Assembly: GCA_025618425.1 (NCBI GenBank)
Contig: CM046849.1
Location: forward strand, 29,569,821-29,633,820
Source of the DNA: Heliocidaris tuberculata
Lineage: Eukaryota; Echinodermata; Echinoidea; Camarodonta; Echinometridae
Length of the DNA: 64,000 bases
Direction: 5' to 3'
The translations under genes and the position numbers were made by a program. The notes below the pieces were generated by a model that was not told the DNA's origin, ran no database searches, and saw nothing but the letters and a program-made list of their open reading frames with translations. This document shows positions 23,060-31,610 of the stretch, in pieces. Positions within the stretch are counted from its first letter, which is position 1, and each line of letters starts with the position of its first letter.

Positions 23060-23795
23060 TTCCACGGAATTGCCCTAAAGTGCTTTACAGATATATTAAT
23101 AGCCCGCTCATCGTATTCAGGCTTGTCTGCTTACAATGTCTACCCCTTCTCTACTACCTCAGGAGCATTCTAGACAGGCCCCTACTTTACCAATGCTCAC
23201 AATACTGAACAAACCACAATAACTTTCGCATCCTACCCGGTTCCCCTTTTAACCCTTTGAGGACAGGAATTATTTAAGGGCAAAATTGATCACATTTTTT
23301 TCTTTAAATTGGCAACAATAATATTTTTCTTTTAGTGCTACATGGTTCTAATAAGGTGTAATGTTTTTGAAAACAATTTACATGGTTAAAAATTCTGTCG
23401 AAAAGTTGAAAAAAATGCCAATTTTGATAAAAATCAGCGATTTTGAACTTCTCAATGTGTTGCCAATTTGAGGATTTTAAAGCTTATTTTCCTTTTTAAA
23501 CTTCCTGGCATCAAACGCAACATGGTCATGCAACAAAAATGGACACAGAATGTGCAGAAATTTTTGCTCTTTCTACTCATGTATCCGGTATATTTTTTAG
23601 GGCTCTGAATACAAAGTTATTGAGCCAAACCACATAATGTGGTCAATTGTCTTGAAAGGGTTAACACCTGGGTGATGAGGAGCATTGTAGATAAAATGCC
23701 TTGGTCAAGGAAATAAGTGCTGTGCTGGGGATCAAACCCATGACCTTCGCATCTCCAGTCAAGTGCTTAAACCACTTGACTACAGTCAGCATTCA
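23060..23795 (-). mobile_element. tRNA-derived SINE interrupted by piggyBac-like MITE D
   Basis: On the minus strand the head (about 23795-23730) has an internal B-box-like GGGTTTGATCCC and a tRNA-like A-box region. The body continues through CTTGACCAAGG and CACCCAGGTG. The MITE at 23249-23664 follows, and the body resumes with GGGGAACCGGGTAGGATG. The outer end near 23060 is approximate. Confidence 0.65.
23249..23664 (-). mobile_element. piggyBac-like MITE, copy D, inserted in a SINE
   Basis: 416 bp with TTAA flanks. Removing it and one TTAA rejoins a SINE body across the site (CACCCAGGTG to GGGGAACCGGGTAGGATG on the minus strand). Confidence 0.88.
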
Positions 23796-23903
23796 CAGAC
23801 TACACTTTTACACTCTTCAGCCCAGAACAATACATTTGGTCCACTAATCCCATTGTTCTGGCTTGAATAGTGTTAAAGTGTAGTCAATGAATGCTGACTG
23901 GTA
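23783..23903. repeat. Hairpin with arms of about 50 bp
   Basis: CAGTCAGCATTCACAGACTA and CCAGAACAAT on the left pair with ATTGTTCTGG and TAGTCAATGAATGCTGACTG on the right. It abuts the SINE head. Confidence 0.75.
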
Positions 23904-23941
23904 CTGTATGACACCTCCACTGTACCTTTCATTTCATTGAT

Positions 23942-24093
23942 CTGGGCCCCGTTTCATAAAACTTGTTATCAATAACAAGTTGCAATAACTGTTATAAGCT
24001 ACTGAAATCCTTGCATATGATTGGCTGATAGCAAATTTGTCATAGAAATGTGGCAGTTGTTACTGATAACATGTTTTAGGAAACAGGGCACAG
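23942..24093. mobile_element. Hairpin MITE, copy M3 (loop inverted)
   Basis: Same ends as M2 (GCCCCGTTTCATAAAACTTG), with the loop in the opposite orientation (GCTACTGAAATCC and GATTGGCTGA). Confidence 0.75.
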
Positions 24094-24369
24094 GTGTATA
24101 CCAAATAAGAGTATTTCTAATGCATTCTTCTGTTAAGACCACAAACACAAACACACACACGCACACAAACAAAAATTGTCTGTCATCTTGAGTATATTTT
24201 TTTGCAATACTGTTCAAAGAGATAAAGAGAACAAAACTAAAATGAATAAAGGAGAAAGAGAAGACCAATCAAGAAGGAAAAATGAAGAGAAGAGAGAAAA
24301 CAAGACACTATAAAGGAGATGATTTAAAACCACAAAGAAGCATCAAACTATAACTAGAACAAAACTCAC

Positions 24370-24479
24370 GTCTTTTTGATGGTTTGGTAAAGCTGTATTC
24401 CTTGTTTACTAATTCCTTTGCTGTTCAAATCGATCAACACCATCTTCTCAGAAATGTTCTCATCTGTTCTCCTCTTCAG
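24370..24479 (-). CDS. LSM12: LSM12 homolog, exon 3 (start of anticodon-binding-like AD domain)
   Basis: On the minus strand, acceptor ttcattatag precedes 24479. The exon encodes 36 residues and two bases, starting LKRRTDENISEKM and ending GISKQGIQLYQTIKK. This matches the LSM12 AD-domain start (LASKARTEKEEKL to GQQLFQTIHKT). It starts in phase 0, as exon 2 demands, and ends at a strong donor GTGAGT (24369). Human LSM12 has 195 residues, so about 65 C-terminal residues remain to be found, presumably to the left on this strand. Confidence 0.85.
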
Positions 24480-25095
24480 CTATAATGAAAAGTATGAAGG
24501 GATAAAAATAACAATCAAACCATCTACAATTTTTTTGTTGATTATCAATGTTATTAGGGTCTCATTCATCCACGACTTGTATTTAAGGTAAACCACCTTT
24601 AAAAGAAAAATGACAAGGGAAAATGAAATAACATACTAATAACCTTGTTGCCTTGCACATTTCTGCATCTCATAACACACTAGTAGACTTACGAGCCATT
24701 GTTGCAAGCAGCTGCTTGTTTTCATCCCTATTTTCCATTCATTTACACGTTAAATTTGCAGTTTGTTTTTCCACGGCAATTTTTTTCTCCAAGGCCTTGA
24801 ATGGTTCTAATCTTTGTTTCAAATAAAAGGTGTACTGTAAATCACATAACAATACCATTATCAAATAAAGTAAGAAAATTTTTCACCTACTACAAGTAAT
24901 CCTAACAAGTGTTTGACTTTGGAGATACCATGTATAATAACTATTAAACTATTGACATAAAGATTTCATGGTGGCTTTGTTCTAATTCATGGTTGCATTC
25001 TAAGTTGTTTTTTGTTTTTGTTTGTATATTAAACAACCTTTTCCTCATTAATATTTTTTCATTTAAAGATAGGTCATGTATGTTATCATCCGTAC
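24480..25095 (-). other. LSM12 intron 2
   Basis: A 616-bp AT-rich intron between exons 2 and 3, with GT-AG ends on the minus strand. Nothing else is seen in it. Confidence 0.75.
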
Positions 25096-25232
25096 CTTGT
25101 TGGTGTCAAGCGAGGGCGGTTCTCGTGGTGGATCAGCATTCTCATGTTTGATTTGGAAATCACTCACTAGATTGAGGTTGACAATACAAATATCACACAA
25201 GTTCTTTCTCTCACTGGACGTGGGAGGTTTTT
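25096..25232 (-). CDS. LSM12: LSM12 homolog, exon 2 (end of LSm domain, linker)
   Basis: On the minus strand, acceptor gatcccag precedes 25232. The first two bases complete Lys47. The exon encodes residues 48-92, including NLCDICIVNLNLVSDFQI, which matches the ADILLINLQYVSE strand of vertebrate LSM12, and the Pro-rich linker PPREPPSLDTNK. It ends at donor GTACGG on a codon boundary. The reading frame was chosen by continuity with exon 1 and family similarity; the other frames carry stops. It is too short and fragmented to stand out as a single ORF. Confidence 0.85.
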
Positions 25233-25504
25233 CTGGGATCACATGGTCAAGGGAAAAATCATTCCGAAAATGAACAAGAATAAAGAAAGCTAAAAAAAAA
25301 AAAGGTTGTAATGTTAGGGGGACTAGTTAACTAGAGTTTAATGTTAGTGTATTCAGAGCACAACAATAAGCGTTCTAAATTCTTGACATCCCTCATCTTT
25401 TCATGTCTTTTGCTAACCATTTGCAGGAATTGGTATTTACTGATGATCTGCATAAATTACAACTCCAGGGAGCTCCACCGCCACCGCTGTTAGGCGGCGG
25501 AGCG

Positions 25505-25965
25505 CCAGGTACAAATAACCAAAATCTTCCTCGCCCCTTAGTTTGGTCTGTCGCATCGCTTAATTTCGAGAGGTAAGATGAAAATTTATACTTACATTTC
25601 AAGAGAAATACTATAACTATCTGTCCAAAATTTTGATTTCACGATTTGACGATTATTTCGATGCAAAAAATTTAATTTCGTTTCCGAGCCGATCTTCCCC
25701 CATACTGTACCGTCCATTCAAATGACTCGATTGCACCATCATTTGAATCGACAATACTCACAATACAGTATGAGATCGACATGGCGAGGAAATTACTTTT
25801 TTTTTCATTGAAATAATCGGCAAATCGTGAAATCAAAATGCCAGACTGATATTTACAGTATTTCTCCTGAAATGTAAGTAAATTTTCATCTTACCTGCCG
25901 AAATTAAGTGACTAACCAAAATAATGGGCGAGGAAGATTTTGGTTATTTGTACCTGCAGCTCTAC
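25505..25965. repeat. Imperfect inverted repeat, arms about 160 bp, centre near 25735
   Basis: The left arm (25505-25670), reversed, matches 25810-25965 over most of its length. Shared blocks include AAATCGTGAAATCAAAA, GAAATGTAAGTA and GGCGAGGAAGATTTTGG. The spacer also has complementary pieces (catactgta with tacagtatg; ccattcaaatga with tcatttgaat). Both arms read GEEDFGYLYL in the outward direction. Confidence 0.75.
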
Positions 25966-26724
25966 CGCCTGACGAACCTTTTGCCGGTTTCAGAGCAGAT
26001 TGATCTCGACAGGCTATTGCTTCTTGGACAACTCATCGCCCTCGACCATAGTCGCTTTGAGTTCAGAACGTTCTTAGCAGCCCTCAATGCTGGAACACCT
26101 ACCATACAAGTTCTACAAGTGACAGTGAGGAAATATGACCTCCCAGATCTGCATAGCCTCATCTTGAATCCACCTTCATACTTAACCTGGAAATGTATGT
26201 CTAAATACAAAGTCTTTCAAGCTGTTAGACATCTCACCCTACAGGGAATCCGCTCCAAGTCTTCTCTCAGATTCTGGATAGACAACGCTCCACCATCTGT
26301 TAATCTTCTATATCCCAAGAATCCTCCATCACCTACCATTCGGCATGCACTCATAGTGAGAGCCCAACTACTCACTTCTACATACTTGACACAAAGCCGT
26401 CTCTGCACATTAAAGAAATCTTCTACATGTATCTGTCCCCTATGTAAGATGGATGATGAAACTGTGGAGCACTTCGTTGGAGCCTGTCCCAATCTTAACC
26501 ATCTCCGTGGGGACTTCATCAACAGAGTCAAAGACTGTCTTGTAGATTATTCTACTTGTCTAAGCTCCTATGATAGTGATGACCCTCAGCATTTCACTTG
26601 TGCTACCTTATTAACCTACCATCCTTGCCTGCCCTCTGAAATTCATAGTAGCCTACTTCTGCTATCCCTTTTCTTTCTTCATAAAATTGATGTATGCCGT
26701 TCAAAGTCTGTTCAAAATTCCTAA
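25924..26724 (+). CDS. Non-LTR retrotransposon ORF2, C-terminal fragment with zinc finger
   Basis: An open frame of 266 codons. The C-terminal half carries CPLC at 171-174, H183 and C188 (C-x2-C-x8-H-x4-C). This is the zinc-finger-like motif near the C-terminus of many invertebrate ORF2 proteins, with the usual HALIVRAQLLTSTY-type segment before it and a CPNL end. No endonuclease or RT motifs remain, so this is a 5'-truncated or rearranged copy. The ATG may not be native: its first 20 codons lie in an inverted repeat, and the opposite arm encodes a similar peptide. It lies antisense in LSM12 intron 1. An A18 tract follows at 26846. It could be host-domesticated, but nothing shows that. Confidence 0.6.
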   Translation: MGEEDFGYLYLQLYRLTNLLPVSEQIDLDRLLLLGQLIALDHSRFEFRTFLAALNAGTPTIQVLQVTVRKYDLPDLHSLILNPPSYLTWKCMSKYKVFQAVRHLTLQGIRSKSSLRFWIDNAPPSVNLLYPKNPPSPTIRHALIVRAQLLTSTYLTQSRLCTLKKSSTCICPLCKMDDETVEHFVGACPNLNHLRGDFINRVKDCLVDYSTCLSSYDSDDPQHFTCATLLTYHPCLPSEIHSSLLLLSLFFLHKIDVCRSKSVQNS

Positions 26725-27117
26725 TCTGCTGGATCTATGTATATACTCTGATTGGACCCCAGGAATCTCCAAAGTAGTGGAGGGATCAGCTAAGAGAGAG
26801 AGGTGGTGGTGGTGAAGCTAGCCTGGAAGGTTCTTTGAAGAGTAAAAAAAAAAAAAAAAAACGCTACTCTTCATAGAGCCTGGTTTTTAATCTCGCTCTA
26901 CAATTTAGCCTCTGCAGTATAGCAGCCATTTTAGAGTCTAAAGAACCTCCAGAAAATCACCTTTACCGTGAGCCAGCTTCTCATCTCCTCTTCACCATGT
27001 AGCTTAAGAGTATTAAAATCCCATTTTTTACCCTAGAATTAAAAAATATCAAAAACAAACTCTGTAATATTGATTGTAATGTTTACTGGTAGGTTCAATA
27101 TTGTCCAAACTCCCCGA

Positions 27118-27266
27118 AAAAGCCTTCGCTGCGCTCGTACTTGCAGACCCAGAAAATGTCCCGCAATGTCATCGACCTACAGTCATTCACGCAATTTTCA
27201 GATCCATCATATGTTAGACAAGACCGCTACGAGCGAGCCTTGTGTGCGAGGCGCAGCAAAGGCTTT
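27118..27266. mobile_element. Small inverted-repeat element, 149 bp
   Basis: The left end AAAGCCTTCGCTGCGCTCG pairs with the right end CGAGGCGCAGCAAAGGCTTT, with two mismatches. The interior is unrelated to coding. No clear target duplication is seen. Confidence 0.5.
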
Positions 27267-27597
27267 ATGAACTCTTCATTTTCATGACACAACCATCAAC
27301 CAGGCCATCCATGATGCACAACTTTTTGTTCAGTCCACTCTCCAGCTTGTTTCAATTTTCAAATTTTCACGAAATAGACTACCGGTACCGTAAATAAATT
27401 TCAACAAAATCGCTACTGAACATTTTGGATTTCACCTTTAATGTCCTCACATAATGAGCTTATTATAGATCTATATGACATGTATGATGTATAAGTCAAA
27501 AATATATTTTTTTAAAGGGAATAGTTTATTTCCAATGATGAAATTATCATGCCATATTCACCGAGTGTGAGGTCTGAGCGAGCGCAAGCTGAGCTGA

Positions 27598-30333
27598 TAT
27601 AAAATCATACGCCGTGATCGACCCTCTGGCTCTGGAGGTGGTGTATGTTTATATATCAGAAATGATATTGCATTTAATATTATTGATGATATATGTACAG
27701 GAGATGCGGAATCATTGTGGATTAATTTGCTTATACCAAGATCAAAACCAATTGTTGTGGGTGTTCTGTATAGACCTCCTAAGAACAATTTGTTTATCGA
27801 GGAATTGTCCAGTTCTTTTGATAAACTAAAGAAGGATGACAAAATTATTCTTTTAGGAGACATGAATATTTGTCTTCTTCACAAATCGCCATTGGCTAAA
27901 AAATATATTGACTTGTTGAGTCTTCACGGGTTTAGTCAACTCATTAAAGACGCAACGCGCGTTACACCTACATGTTCTTCTCTACTGGATCATATTATTT
28001 GTAGCAAAGAAAATAAAATAAGTCAAAGTGGTATTATTGATCTTGGTATTAGCGACCATTCTTGTACTTTCTGTACACGGAAAAATATTAGACTGGCAAT
28101 AGGTCATCACAGGACTAGTACTATTAGATCCATGAAAAAATATACAGAACAGACTTTCAATCTTCAACTGTCTGCTGTTGACTGGTCAGGAATAACTGAC
28201 TGTACAGATGTAAATGAGGCATGGTCAATATTTCAACATGTTTTTATCTCAACTTTGAATATGATAGCGCCACAGAAACGGGTAAGAATAAAACAAAGAT
28301 CAGAAAATTGGGTGACTAAAGATATTCTTTCCCTAATTCAAGAGAGAAATATAGTATACAAAAAAATGAGGAAAAGAGCAAAGGATGAGACGCTCTCTAA
28401 AAGATACAGAGTATTAAGAAATATGGTCCAAAGAGAGGTGAAAAAGGCTAAGCTAGAATACTTACAAAACAAGATAGAAGAAAATAAACAAGATTCGAAA
28501 AGACTTTGGCAGAATCTGAAAAGCTTAGGATTAAAAAGTAAGAAGAGAAAAGAACAAGAATCTGTCATTACAATCGATGGGGAATTATGTCATGATAAGA
28601 TGGCCATTGCTAATGAATTCAATTCTTATTTTACAAATGTGGCCGCCAAATTAGTAGACAAACTCCCTCCTTGTAAAAATCTTTTCAGCGCAGACAATGA
28701 TTGTATTCGTGAGTTTTACGAAAGAAAAGGTGTACTTGAAAACAGCTTTGAGTTATCACCAATCAGTGAACAATTTGTTTTCAATGAGTTACATAAATTA
28801 AATATATCAAAAAGTACTGGGTTAGACATGATTCCAGCTAAATTTCTGAAAGATGGTGCGAAGGTTTTATATAAGCCTTTAAGTTACTTAATGAACCTAT
28901 CTATCTTGACGAACACTTTTCCTGAGGATATGAAAATAGCAAAAGTGACTCCACTTTATAAAAAGAAAGATAAAACTGATGTAACCAATTATAGACCTAT
29001 TAGTGTTTTAAGCGTAGCATCAAAAATTCTGGAAAAATCGGTCTGTGTTCAAATTGAAAAATACTTCAAAGAAAATGATATAATTTATGAATTTCAATCT
29101 GGCTTTCGACATGACTATTCGACTGAAACATGTCTAATTCATTTAACTGATTATTTGAGGACAGAAACTTCCCAAGGGCGCTTTGTTGGTATGGTGCTCC
29201 TTGATCTGCAAAAAGCTTTTGATACAGTTAATCATGGCGTCTTGTTGAAAAAGTTAGAAATAATGGGTTTTAACAAGACAAGTTTAGAATGGTTCAGATC
29301 CTACTTGTCTAATCGACACCAAGTAGTGGCCATTCATGATATTCGTTCCAAACTAATGCCGATAACATGCGGTGTTCCTCAGGGAAGCATTTTAGGCCCA
29401 ATTCTATTTACAAGTTATATCAATGATATGTGTATTTGTATAAAAGACTGTAAACTATTATTGTACGCTGATGACAGCGTACTACTCTATTCAAATCCGA
29501 ATCCAAAATTTCTTGAGGAGAAGCTCAGTGAACAGCTATCTACATGTGTCGATTGGATGACTGATAATAAGCTTTCTTTACACTTGGGCAAAACAGAAAG
29601 CATTTTGTTTTGTTCTAAAAGTAGTTCTAAAAAGTCATTTGAATTCAAAGTGACACACAATAATCAAGTAATTCAGAGAAAAGAATCTGTGAAGTATTTA
29701 GGCATTGAGTTGGCTAGCGCAATTTCATTTTCTTCTTTAGTAGAATCAGTTGTAAAAAAAGCAAATTCTCATCTAAAATTTTTGTACAGATATCAAAATT
29801 GTTTGAATTTAAAAGCAAGACGTATACTCTGTTTTGCTCTTATTCAATGTTTGTTTGACTATGCTAACCCTGTATGGTATAGTAACATAAACAAGTTAGA
29901 ACAAAAGAAGTTGAAAATTATACAGAACAAAATGGTGAGATTCATCAACTGTTCTGGTCCAAGAACTCATGTTGGCTACAGCGAACTTTCTAAAGCTGGT
30001 TTTCTTGAAGTTAACCAAAGATCAAAACAACTCGTATTGCATCACGTGCATAAAATATATCATACTAGGTCAAATCATTATATTCGATCCAACTTCAATC
30101 TTGTTACTGACTTACATAATTATGATACAAGAAATAGCAGATTCAACTTTAACTTACCAGAAAGAGTAGGTAGCATTGAAAATTCGTTTTATTACATTGC
30201 CATCAAACATTGGAATACCCTTCCTAATTATATAAAGGAAATAGAAAACTTTGCTCTTTTTAAGAGGAAATTAAGGGAATACCTATCACTTGAGAGTCAG
30301 AGGAGAGAAGCAAATGACATGGTATATGATTGA
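27598..30333 (+). CDS. Endonuclease (partial) and reverse transcriptase ORF2
   Basis: An open frame of 911 codons without a stop. It makes the retrotransposition protein: an APE-type endonuclease nicks the target and RT copies the element RNA at the nick. Visible endonuclease parts are IIRRDRPSGSGGGV at the start, GDMN (27856) and the SDH block (28051). The N-terminal catalytic Asn and Glu region is missing. RT signatures are NYRPISVL, LDLQKAFDTVNH, GVPQGSILGP and YADD (29464-29475). The C-terminal part has no zinc finger of the CPLC kind. The first ATG is internal, so the true N-terminus is lost. With half of the endonuclease gone it should not move by itself, yet the frame is intact, so insertion is recent. 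Confidence 0.85.
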   Translation, partial: YKIIRRDRPSGSGGGVCLYIRNDIAFNIIDDICTGDAESLWINLLIPRSKPIVVGVLYRPPKNNLFIEELSSSFDKLKKDDKIILLGDMNICLLHKSPLAKKYIDLLSLHGFSQLIKDATRVTPTCSSLLDHIICSKENKISQSGIIDLGISDHSCTFCTRKNIRLAIGHHRTSTIRSMKKYTEQTFNLQLSAVDWSGITDCTDVNEAWSIFQHVFISTLNMIAPQKRVRIKQRSENWVTKDILSLIQERNIVYKKMRKRAKDETLSKRYRVLRNMVQREVKKAKLEYLQNKIEENKQDSKRLWQNLKSLGLKSKKRKEQESVITIDGELCHDKMAIANEFNSYFTNVAAKLVDKLPPCKNLFSADNDCIREFYERKGVLENSFELSPISEQFVFNELHKLNISKSTGLDMIPAKFLKDGAKVLYKPLSYLMNLSILTNTFPEDMKIAKVTPLYKKKDKTDVTNYRPISVLSVASKILEKSVCVQIEKYFKENDIIYEFQSGFRHDYSTETCLIHLTDYLRTETSQGRFVGMVLLDLQKAFDTVNHGVLLKKLEIMGFNKTSLEWFRSYLSNRHQVVAIHDIRSKLMPITCGVPQGSILGPILFTSYINDMCICIKDCKLLLYADDSVLLYSNPNPKFLEEKLSEQLSTCVDWMTDNKLSLHLGKTESILFCSKSSSKKSFEFKVTHNNQVIQRKESVKYLGIELASAISFSSLVESVVKKANSHLKFLYRYQNCLNLKARRILCFALIQCLFDYANPVWYSNINKLEQKKLKIIQNKMVRFINCSGPRTHVGYSELSKAGFLEVNQRSKQLVLHHVHKIYHTRSNHYIRSNFNLVTDLHNYDTRNSRFNFNLPERVGSIENSFYYIAIKHWNTLPNYIKEIENFALFKRKLREYLSLESQRREANDMVYD

Positions 30334-30448
30334 AATTGCCAGAAGAAAGAACACTTTTCTTTTCTCTGCCAGGTTCATGCTGTCTAAGTTTGTATATACT
30401 TTTGTTTTTGTACGTTTTAGAGATTCAACATATTCTTTATTCTTTTTG

Positions 30449-30540
30449 CTCCTCCTCCTCCTCCTCCTCGTCATCATCATCTTCTTCTTCTTCTTCTTCT
30501 TCTTCTGCTTCTTCTTCTTCTTCTTATTATTATTATTGTT
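30449..30540 (+). repeat. CTC/TTC/TTA triplet microsatellite in retroelement 3' UTR
   Basis: Triplet runs between the RT stop codon and the poly(A) signal of the element. Leu/Ser/Lys homopolymer frames here are artefacts. Confidence 0.85.
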
Positions 30541-30946
30541 GTTGTTATTATAATCATTATTACATGTTATAAATGTTGTTTTTGTTATCATTTTTATTAT
30601 TCTTAAAAAAAAATTTCTTCTCAGTCTGTAAATAATACAAATTGAACTAATTAATTTTGTATGTTGGGGACCCCACTGGAAATAAGCTCTCGAGCTTTCG
30701 TGGGTTATCCTGTTCAAGCTTACATAATTTTGATCTGATATTCTTTTATTGTTGTATGTTAGAGGCTTGGCAAATAAAATCAATCAATCAATCAATCAAT
30801 CAATCACTCTCTCAGTCTCACTCAGCTCAGTCAAATGCATCAATTTGCACTGTGTGTGAAAAGCCAATTTCGCTTCTCCTGCATTTGGGCCGACATGATT
30901 GAACACACGTTGATTTAAAAACACGTTTTTTTCATTAAAAGGATAC

Positions 30947-31085
30947 TCAGTGCAAGCAATCGACTAGTCGCATCATAGGCAAGAACTTCTCCTTCAAGTT
31001 TAGCATCAAGACAAGTCTTGCAAGAGACGATATCGCCGACTTTACACGGTGGAGGACCCGGTTCTCCAGCGGAGCCGGCTGCCAT
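30947..31085 (-). CDS. LSM12: LSM12 homolog, exon 1 (LSm domain N-terminus)
   Basis: Read on the minus strand from ATG at 31085. It encodes 46 residues plus one base: a short Gly/Pro-rich leader, then VGDIVSCKTCLDAKLEGEV and AYDATSRLLAL. This aligns closely, without gaps, with the start of animal LSM12, an LSm-domain RNA-associated protein reported to bind ataxin-2 and the PER translation machinery, and in mammals NAADP. The donor GTATCC follows at 30946. Exon 2 restores the expected Lys codon across the phase 1 junction. Upstream are an NRF-1-like palindrome (31119-31130) and a YY1-like context over the ATG, typical of TATA-less housekeeping promoters. The frame running past the donor is intronic. 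Confidence 0.87.
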
Positions 31086-31089
31086 GTTG
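31078..31089 (-). promoter_or_regulatory. YY1-like element over the LSM12 start codon
   Basis: CAACATGGCAGC on the minus strand fits the pattern CAANATGGCNGC, a YY1 site that in many TATA-less housekeeping genes overlaps the initiator ATG. It also gives a good start-codon context. Confidence 0.4.
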
Positions 31090-31118
31090 AAAATAATCAT
31101 GTTCTCCAATGATCGTAG

Positions 31119-31130
31119 TGCGCAAGCGCA
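31119..31130 (-). promoter_or_regulatory. NRF-1-like palindrome upstream of LSM12
   Basis: TGCGCAAGCGCA differs at one central position from the NRF-1 consensus YGCGCAYGCGCR. It lies 34-45 bp upstream of the LSM12 ATG. No TATA box is seen. Binding is inferred. Confidence 0.5.
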
Positions 31131-31482
31131 GTACAAATCTGTCATTGTTATTGTTGATCCTACTACGGACGGTAGATGGCGTCTTGAATGAACTGTGACA
31201 AAATCTGAATGCAAAGCTTGGCCAAATGAAGCCACCCAATTTATCATGAAAATAAAATATCAGCCCAAATTAATAAAATGAATACATTGATGACAAGACA
31301 AGAGACATAATAGTATTACGCATGCAGGTTATGAGGTCATTCTATCGTTTACAAATACCGTAAGAAATTGGTGTGTGAGGTTTAAGGTTATTACATGCAG
31401 CATAATTCAGTTCAGTTCAGTTCAATTTATATTCTTTTTCTCAATCATAACGATAATAATGATGTACTTTAGTATACATGTC

Positions 31483-31610
31483 ATGGGCGTCGCCAGGGGG
31501 GGGTGCGGAGTGTGCGAACGCACCCCCCTCCAGACCCCCCCCCAAAAAAAGGATTTTTTTTTTTTTTTTTTTTTTGGGGGGGGGGGTGTCTTTTGAAAAG
31601 GGCGACATGT
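31483..31610. mobile_element. Left flank: GC-rich GGCGTCGCCAG-type repeat
   Basis: Starts with catgggcgtcgccag then G runs, an inverted GTGCG/CGCAC word, C runs and a T/G tract. A related end, reversed, starts near 34850 (catgcagtgccgtcaccag). The retroelement probably split one copy of this repeat. Confidence 0.4.

Larger units (their letters stand above)
27598..30806 (+). mobile_element. CR1-like non-LTR retrotransposon, 5'-truncated
   Basis: The frame opens directly after a stop at 27595, in the middle of an endonuclease domain, which indicates 5' truncation. It ends in AATAAA (30773-30778) followed by repeated CAAT units to about 30805, a short-microsatellite tail typical of CR1/L2-group elements. 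The 3' UTR contains CTC/TTC and TTA triplet runs (30449-30540). It is inserted antisense in LSM12 intron 1. Confidence 0.85.
25233..30946 (-). other. LSM12 intron 1, filled with mobile elements
   Basis: A 5.7-kb intron. It holds an imperfect inverted repeat (25505-25965), an ORF2 C-terminal fragment (25924-26724), a small inverted-repeat element (27118-27266) and a CR1-like element (27598-30806). All coding in it runs antisense to LSM12. Confidence 0.75.

Noticed and set aside
23730..23795. Functional tRNA gene on the minus strand
   Set aside because: It is followed by a SINE body. The tRNA-like head is diverged.
27614..27829. 71-codon frame at the start of the retroelement
   Set aside because: Shadow of the ORF2 frame, which is open here and reads the endonuclease RRDR...GGGV segment.
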